A DNA stretch of 64,000 nucleotides, taken from Thuidium tamariscinum (Eukaryota > Streptophyta > Bryopsida > Hypnales > Thuidiaceae). Both the position numbers and the translations under genes were made by a program. This document shows, piece by piece, positions 59,336 through 64,000 of the stretch (position 1 is the stretch's first letter; each line of letters opens with the position of its first letter). The notes beneath the pieces were generated by a model. The model ran no database searches. It worked only from the letters and a program-made list of their open reading frames with translations, and was not told the DNA's origin. The stretch is taken from contig OX344752.2 of assembly GCA_947034885.2 (NCBI GenBank), positions 14,942,001 to 15,006,000 on the forward strand, read 5' to 3'.

Positions 59336-62268
59336 ATCACAAAAGATTGGAAAAAGCAAATAAGTAGTAGTTTGTTCCATTTTACGTCAAGTGTACTTGT
59401 ACATGGTGCAATGGTTTGAACTTTGCACCCCTAAGCAAGGGTGCAAGGTTCGAACCTCCTTGCACTCACGCCCGTGTGGCGGGGTTGCCACCTGGGCGGC
59501 CTACCCGCATGGTGGGCTGCTGTGTGGCGGCATTTCATTGGCCTATTTTGTTTTTATAATTTGAAAAAAAAATTCAGAAATGATAAAAAAATTAACAAAT
59601 ATTTGTTGAAATTGTTATCAAAATCAACAAGTTTTAGTTGAAATTTTGTCCAAATCAACAAGTTTTTGAACAAGTTTTTGTTGAATTTTGTCCAAATCAA
59701 CAAAAAATCAACAAAAACTTGTTGGACAATGTCCAAATCAACACGTCTAAATTAACAAAAAATTAAATTGTCCAAATCAACACTTTTTGGTCAATTTGGA
59801 CGCTGATTTTTCTACTAGTGCGGGAGAGGATGTCATACGCTATGCTGTGTGGTGACAATCGTATCTGGATCTTGGAGGAAAAGAGAATGGCAAAGATGAT
59901 CCAGTTCATTTCACTGGTGTGAAGTTCTTGAGTTGCTTTTATGCACTCCCGTATTGGAAGGTAATGTAAGCAAAGTGAGAGCATACATGTGCAATATGGG
60001 AGTTACTGTATCCAAATCCAAAGATGAAGGACCCTTTCTGTACTGTCATTTGTAGTGGACTATGGAAATAGTGTTTCACATGCAGTTTTTGAAGTTCTCT
60101 TTTTAGGTACGTGTTATAAGTAGTGTTAGTTGTATAAAAGCTCTGGAAATGTCCTCATTGGTGTGTTGCAGAAGTTCAGTTTCGACTTTCCAGCGCAGAA
60201 ACTGATAGTACATGCTTTTTCATGTGGCAGTATCTATTGATCCGCCACTTACTGGACGTCATGCATTGTGAGAGAAATATATGTGAGAACATAGTGGAGA
60301 CATTGATGGCATTGAACGATACTCCCGAAAGTCGACAAGATGTACAGAATCTTGGAATCCGAGAAGAGATTTGATTGCAAGCAAGTACTCGAGCAAATGC
60401 CGATTTCTACATGCCGAGCGCTCCATACCTTTTAAACGGTAACGAACGAAAAGAGTTTGTGGAGACAATTTCGAATATGCAGACACCCACTAATTATGTT
60501 GGTTCCATTCACAAGCGTTTGGTGAATGGGAAGTTGCAGTACATAAAATCACATGACTACCATGTTCTAATGCAGCAGGTACACACTTTCAGTTGAACAA
60601 GACAGTATGTAGTGATTGTAGTCAAAAATAAAAGAGCTTCACTGTGTGATGCCCATTTCAAGATTAGAGTTTCAAAGGAGAAATGCAATTGCTATGACAA
60701 AATGAAGGAACTTGAAATTTATAGGACAAATGTAATGAGTATTTTGATTGATGAAGTGTAAGATAAATAAGACAACATATTAATAAAAGTATATTGGAAC
60801 ATAATTTCTTGGTATAAACGTATTGGAGTGAGTGTCGTAACAGAAGCGAACTGTGTTTGCAGGTTCTTCCCATTGCTATAAGGAATGTGCTAGATGAAAA
60901 TGTGCGTTTGTCAATTATAAAAATGTGTCGAGTATTCCAGAAGCTTTGTGCAAAGCAAGTGTCACCGCAGGACGAGATGAAGATGATGGAGGATGTTGTA
61001 TTGGCAGCATGCATGTTAGAGAAAGAATTCCCACCCACTTTCTTGAACATCATGACTCATCTTCCAGTGCACTTAGTACAACAATTATTTATATGTGGCC
61101 TTGTGCATTGCCGTTGGATGTATCCAATTGAACGGTACATGAAGACATTGAAAGACTATGTTCGAACATATGCCCATCCAGAAGGGAGTATAGCTGAAGG
61201 GTATCGCATGGAAGACACTTTGGGTTTCTGTACGGAATACATGAAGCAGTATCGCGGAACGACACAAAGAGTGTGGGATGCCATGGAAGATGCTATTATG
61301 AATGATGAAGTGTTACCTTCACATGCTTCGAAGAAGCGGAAAATGTCTCATTAGTTGCGCGCTTATGCACATGCCTTTGTGTTAGAGAATGCTGCGACAT
61401 TGCTACCTTGGCGATTGTAAGTTCTAGACTGAGCTATGGAATTGAACAATTTGTGAACTTTATCCAAATGAGGCTTCATGTAAATGGGCATGCTTAGTGA
61501 ATCTGAAGTGTATAGACAAAGAAGATGTACAAAGGAATGTTTAATTGATCAAATGTATTGTAGTATCAGTGATAGAGAGTCCTGTGAAAACAATAGAATT
61601 AGAATTGTTGTAGCAGTAAGCAGTGTTAAGAGTTCTGATTGTTGAAGGTTGTATAGAATTGTATGTTAGAGAACCAGTATAGTGCACATAATCCTTCAAT
61701 GTTGTCCACAACATTCAATGAACTAACTCATCTGATGTTTTCATTACAGAGAATATGTAGCAACAAGAACACGAAGGTGGGAGGAACGTGAGTTGTATAG
61801 GCAACAGAATAGGAGAATGACAAGCCGTAGAAATCAGTGCTATCCACCGGACTTGGGGGAGCTACCGTCATTTGTTGATTGGTTTCGAGAAAAAGTGACA
61901 GAAGCATTAAGTGCTGGTGAAGTCCTCAATGATGATGTCGTTCAGTACAGTGAACCTCCTGAGCAGTGTGCCCAGTCACATCGCCAAATGTATTGTTTTG
62001 GTGTCCATTTCCGAGTCCAAAGTAGTGAAGCAGCACTTGTCACAAGAGATTTGTGTGTTGTAGCGTCATTTACACACGAAATGCGTTGGGGCTTATGTAA
62101 TGGAAGGCCCCTCGAAAGAACGGATGATTATGTTGGTTACATCGAAGAAATATTAGAGTTGGACTACCGCAACCATTGCACAACAGTTTTGGTATGTGAC
62201 TGGGTATGTGCCAGTACAGATGCATGGTCACCAAATGTCATGCGGGATAAATATGGTTTCACAATAGC

Positions 62269-62904
62269 CAAGGTTGCTTCCGTCGCGTCACGTCCGTCCG
62301 TCAGGATGTCCGTCCGCTGACGTGACGGGGAGCCGAGCGTCCATTAGGATGAAATTCACGACAGAATCCGCGACAAAGGATGAAAAATCGTCGATAGGGC
62401 CGTCGACGAGGCCATCCACCGTCGACCGGACCGTCCAGGATAGAATCGAACCGATTAGGGCTAGCCGGCTGTAAACTTCAGAGCCTTGTAACTTTTGCAA
62501 AAAGTTTTCAAATTGGGCAAATGAGATGTTTTTCGGCATCTACAAAAACTGTAGATGCCGAAAAAACATCTCATTTGCCCAATTTGAAGACTTTTTGCAA
62601 AAGTTACAAGGCTCTGAAGTTTGCAGCCGGCCAGCCCTAATCGGTGGACGGCCTCGTCAATGGCCTCCTCGACGGCCCTGTTAACGGTCGATGGCCTCGT
62701 GGACGGCCCTGTCAACGGTGGACGGCCTCCTCGACGGCCTTGTTGATGGTGGACGGCCTTGTCGACGGTCGACGGACTTCATCCAAGCCGTCGACAACGC
62801 CGTCAACATTCGGGACGGCCTCTGACGCGTCCTGACTCGTCACGACTGACGCGTCATGACATCCGGACGGGAAAAGCCCACGTCACGTCGGGATAGACAA
62901 CCCT
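62269..62904. mobile_element. GC-rich Mutator-like non-autonomous element, 636 bp
   Basis: Inserted in the last TNP2 exon: the frame reads GFTIA before it and NFNHMDSR after it. Imperfect inverted ends are GGTTGCTTCCGTCGCGTCACG (left) and the inverse of CGTGACGTCGGGATAGACAACC-type text (right). A 9-bp direct repeat, CACAATAGC against GACGATAGC, with two mismatches, flanks it (62,260-62,268 and 62,905-62,913). The 9-bp length fits the Mutator superfamily. The interior is rich in GACGGCC(T/C)CGTC-like repeats and contains a long palindrome. Confidence 0.75.
62451..62644. repeat. 194-bp palindrome inside the GC-rich element
   Basis: Arms of about 95 bp run from CCGATTAGGGCTAGCCGGC to the inverse, GCCGGCCAGCCCTAATCGG, almost identical, with the centre at CATCTACAAAAACTGTAGATG (about 62,540-62,560). 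It would form a strong hairpin. Its lower G+C than the flanking repeats suggests that it is a foldback inserted into, or captured by, the GC-rich element. Confidence 0.88.
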
Positions 62905-63235
62905 GACGATAGCAAACTTCAACCACATGGACAGTAGAGTGCATGCGGATTCGTTTGCATTTCCATTACATTGTCAGCAGGTGTTTTTTTCCGATGATGT
63001 GCATCGTCGTGGGTGGAAGGTTGTATGTACAACAGATGTTCGAGGTAGACGAGCAGATCCACTTGCAGCTGTGACAGCTGTGAACATCTTACATGTAGGG
63101 AATGATGACAATTTTGAAGCATTGCAGCCCACTGTAGTGGAATTAGATGTTCTGCGTGTACCTTCCAGCAATGGTGGTCGTTACATAAGAACAATATCGG
63201 TGCCTCATGGACATGCACCATTAGCATCTCTATAG

Positions 63236-64000
63236 CATTTGAGAAAGAGGTGCATGTAAAAGGACAGTTTTTTACGTAGTGGGTATTGTGACATGTTCAA
63301 GCGTAACAATATGTGTATGGCTTAACAGAAAATGTTGCACGGAATGTGCTTGGAATATGAAGTGATAGGCAGTTCCTTTATGCAACATAAGTGTGACAAC
63401 AGTTTACATGCTTAAAAAAACTGAAGTGATAAGTATAGAGAATCACCAGCAATGTAGACATGGAATAAAGTATTTCGGTCAACATGGAAGTTGAATATGA
63501 AAAACCAAAGAAGATGAGACAAGACAACGTGTTTAGGAACAAATGTAATGTTATTGTTCTCATGGTGAAGCATCTCAATGTCATTAAATGAAGTCAGTAT
63601 AGGGCATTGTGAATTGCCCAAGCATGCATAGAAAATGTAGAGCATGAATTGAAGGTGAACAATGTACATTTCTGCAATACAAGAAGTTGCAGAAGAAGGG
63701 ACAAAGCGTGTGCCCATGAAATTTTTGATGCGACATGTGGTTCAGTGAATGGAATCGTTGTTCGGCCCAGGTAGCTTCCCAACTCGTTAATGTACATTCG
63801 ACAAAAATGGTGCATCGATAAGGAGGTAGCATTTGGTTCGAAGGCAACGTTCCAGTCCGAATATAGATTTCACCCAATTCTGTAGTGTGTACCATATGTA
63901 TGAGGGACTGTGAATGTGGAGTCGTAAATTCAAAAAGTTGACCCTGAACCAATAACCAAAGAATTGGAAAAGTTGTATTGGATGTGACTAATGAGAAGAG
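63236..64000. other. CACTA region downstream of TNP2
   Basis: No recognisable gene follows the TNP2 stop. The CACTA right terminus is not reached. Confidence 0.5.

Larger units (their letters stand above)
56723..59820. mobile_element. CACTA-like non-autonomous element, 3.1 kb
   Basis: Ends CACTAGTAGAAAATTACG and its inverse (TTTTCTACTAGTG) are flanked by the 3-bp duplication CGG (56,720-56,722 and 59,821-59,823). It interrupts TNP2 after the residues EHREAPIS, and the frame resumes with GEDVIR. Both subterminal regions are packed with TTTGTTGATTTGG and CCAAATCAAC repeats in both orientations, as in CACTA elements. It encodes no recognisable protein. The interior holds a minisatellite (56,935-57,480), AT-rich DNA and a foldback (58,959-59,335). 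Confidence 0.88.
38511..63235 (+). pseudogene. TNP2 transposase of the CACTA element, split by three insertions
   Basis: Catalytic transposase gene of an En/Spm element. Coding pieces are 38,511-39,871, 56,430-56,722, 59,824-59,960, 60,231-60,578, 60,863-61,416, 61,750-62,268 and 62,914-63,235. The N-terminal piece has a transposase-associated finger (CPCRDCRRG) and the Transposase_21 core (LYPGAKCSVVSTTI, CPKCGKSQW, GMNPF-like DGVNPFKLSN). The next pieces read ISDFPAYGLISGLCCKGYKG and RHLLDVMHCERNICENI, followed by a DUF4218-like part (HLVQQLFICGLVHCRWMYPI). A DUF4216-like C-terminus ends at TAG 63,235. Introns with GT..AG fit between the later exons. Insertions at 39,872-56,429, 56,723-59,820 and 62,269-62,904 interrupt exons. 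There are also in-frame stops near 59,865 (TGA), 60,375 (TGA) and 61,352 (TAG). The gene is dead as it stands. Confidence 0.88.
27579..64000. mobile_element. CACTA (En/Spm) transposon, right end outside window
   Basis: The left end is CACTATAAGAAACCACCG at 27,579, directly abutting hAT coding sequence. Inside are a TNP1-like gene on - and a TNP2 gene on +, transcribed away from each other. The matching right end (TTTCTTATAGTG) is not found before 64,000, so the element runs off the window. About 22 kb of it is later insertions (16.56, 3.1, 1.29, 0.64 and 0.21 kb), leaving a core of more than 14 kb. The subterminal left region (27.6-29.6 kb) contains no gene; it has many CAGTGTCACT- and GACGT-like short motifs, as expected for transposase-binding subterminal repeats. 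A 3-bp duplication cannot be tested because the right flank is missing. Confidence 0.85.

Noticed and set aside
62274-62835. Arg/Pro/Asp-rich frames in the GC-rich element
   Set aside because: They are by-products of GACGGCC-type repeats and are not continuous across the palindrome.

Overview
This window is nuclear DNA of a land plant. It is AT-rich, has spliced genes with GT..AG introns, a TIR-NBS-LRR immune receptor, plant telo-box motifs (AAACCCTAA) near promoters, and hAT, CACTA and Mutator-like transposons. The receptor's TIR domain looks to me more like those of seedless plants (moss, liverwort, lycophyte, fern) than of flowering plants, but that is an impression and not a search result. 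I saw no tRNA, rRNA or CRISPR array.

Layout. Positions 1-9.4 kb are non-coding and repeat-rich: a large foldback element, a dispersed repeat of about 2.3 kb (here called repeat A), and small TA-flanked inverted-repeat elements. The one clear host gene, a four-exon TIR-NBS-LRR of about 1001 residues, lies at 11.1-14.9 kb on +, between two direct copies of repeat A (4.9-7.27 and 17.4-19.4 kb). From 21.2 kb to the right edge the window is a stack of nested DNA transposons. A broken hAT transposase gene (21.2-27.6 kb) has a 757-bp inverted-repeat element in one exon. At 27,579 it is cut by the left end of a CACTA element whose right end is outside the window. The CACTA element has a TNP1/Transposase_24-like gene on - (about 29.6-34.6 kb) and a TNP2 gene on + (38.5-63.2 kb), arranged divergently. 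These two genes and the spacer between them carry further insertions: a 1.29-kb CACTA derivative (31,013-32,302), a nearly perfect palindromic 213-bp CACTA MITE (36,225-36,437), a 16.56-kb element (39,872-56,429), a 3.1-kb CACTA-like element (56,723-59,820) and a 636-bp Mutator-like element (62,269-62,904).

The most interesting object is the 16.56-kb element inside the TNP2 gene. It has 25-bp terminal inverted repeats with one mismatch, and two convergent multi-exon genes. One, on -, encodes a protein of about 861 residues with a Cys/His cluster and an apparent D-D-E core. The other, on +, encodes a long coiled-coil protein with a RING-like Cys/His finger. An intron of each gene holds an array of the same heptamer (AGTCCTT left, AAGGACT right), in mirrored orientation and about 3 kb from each end. 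Both promoter regions are rich in telo-boxes. Together this looks like a large two-gene DNA transposon of a type I cannot assign to a named superfamily. The TNP2 reading frame resumes across it, which independently supports the boundaries.
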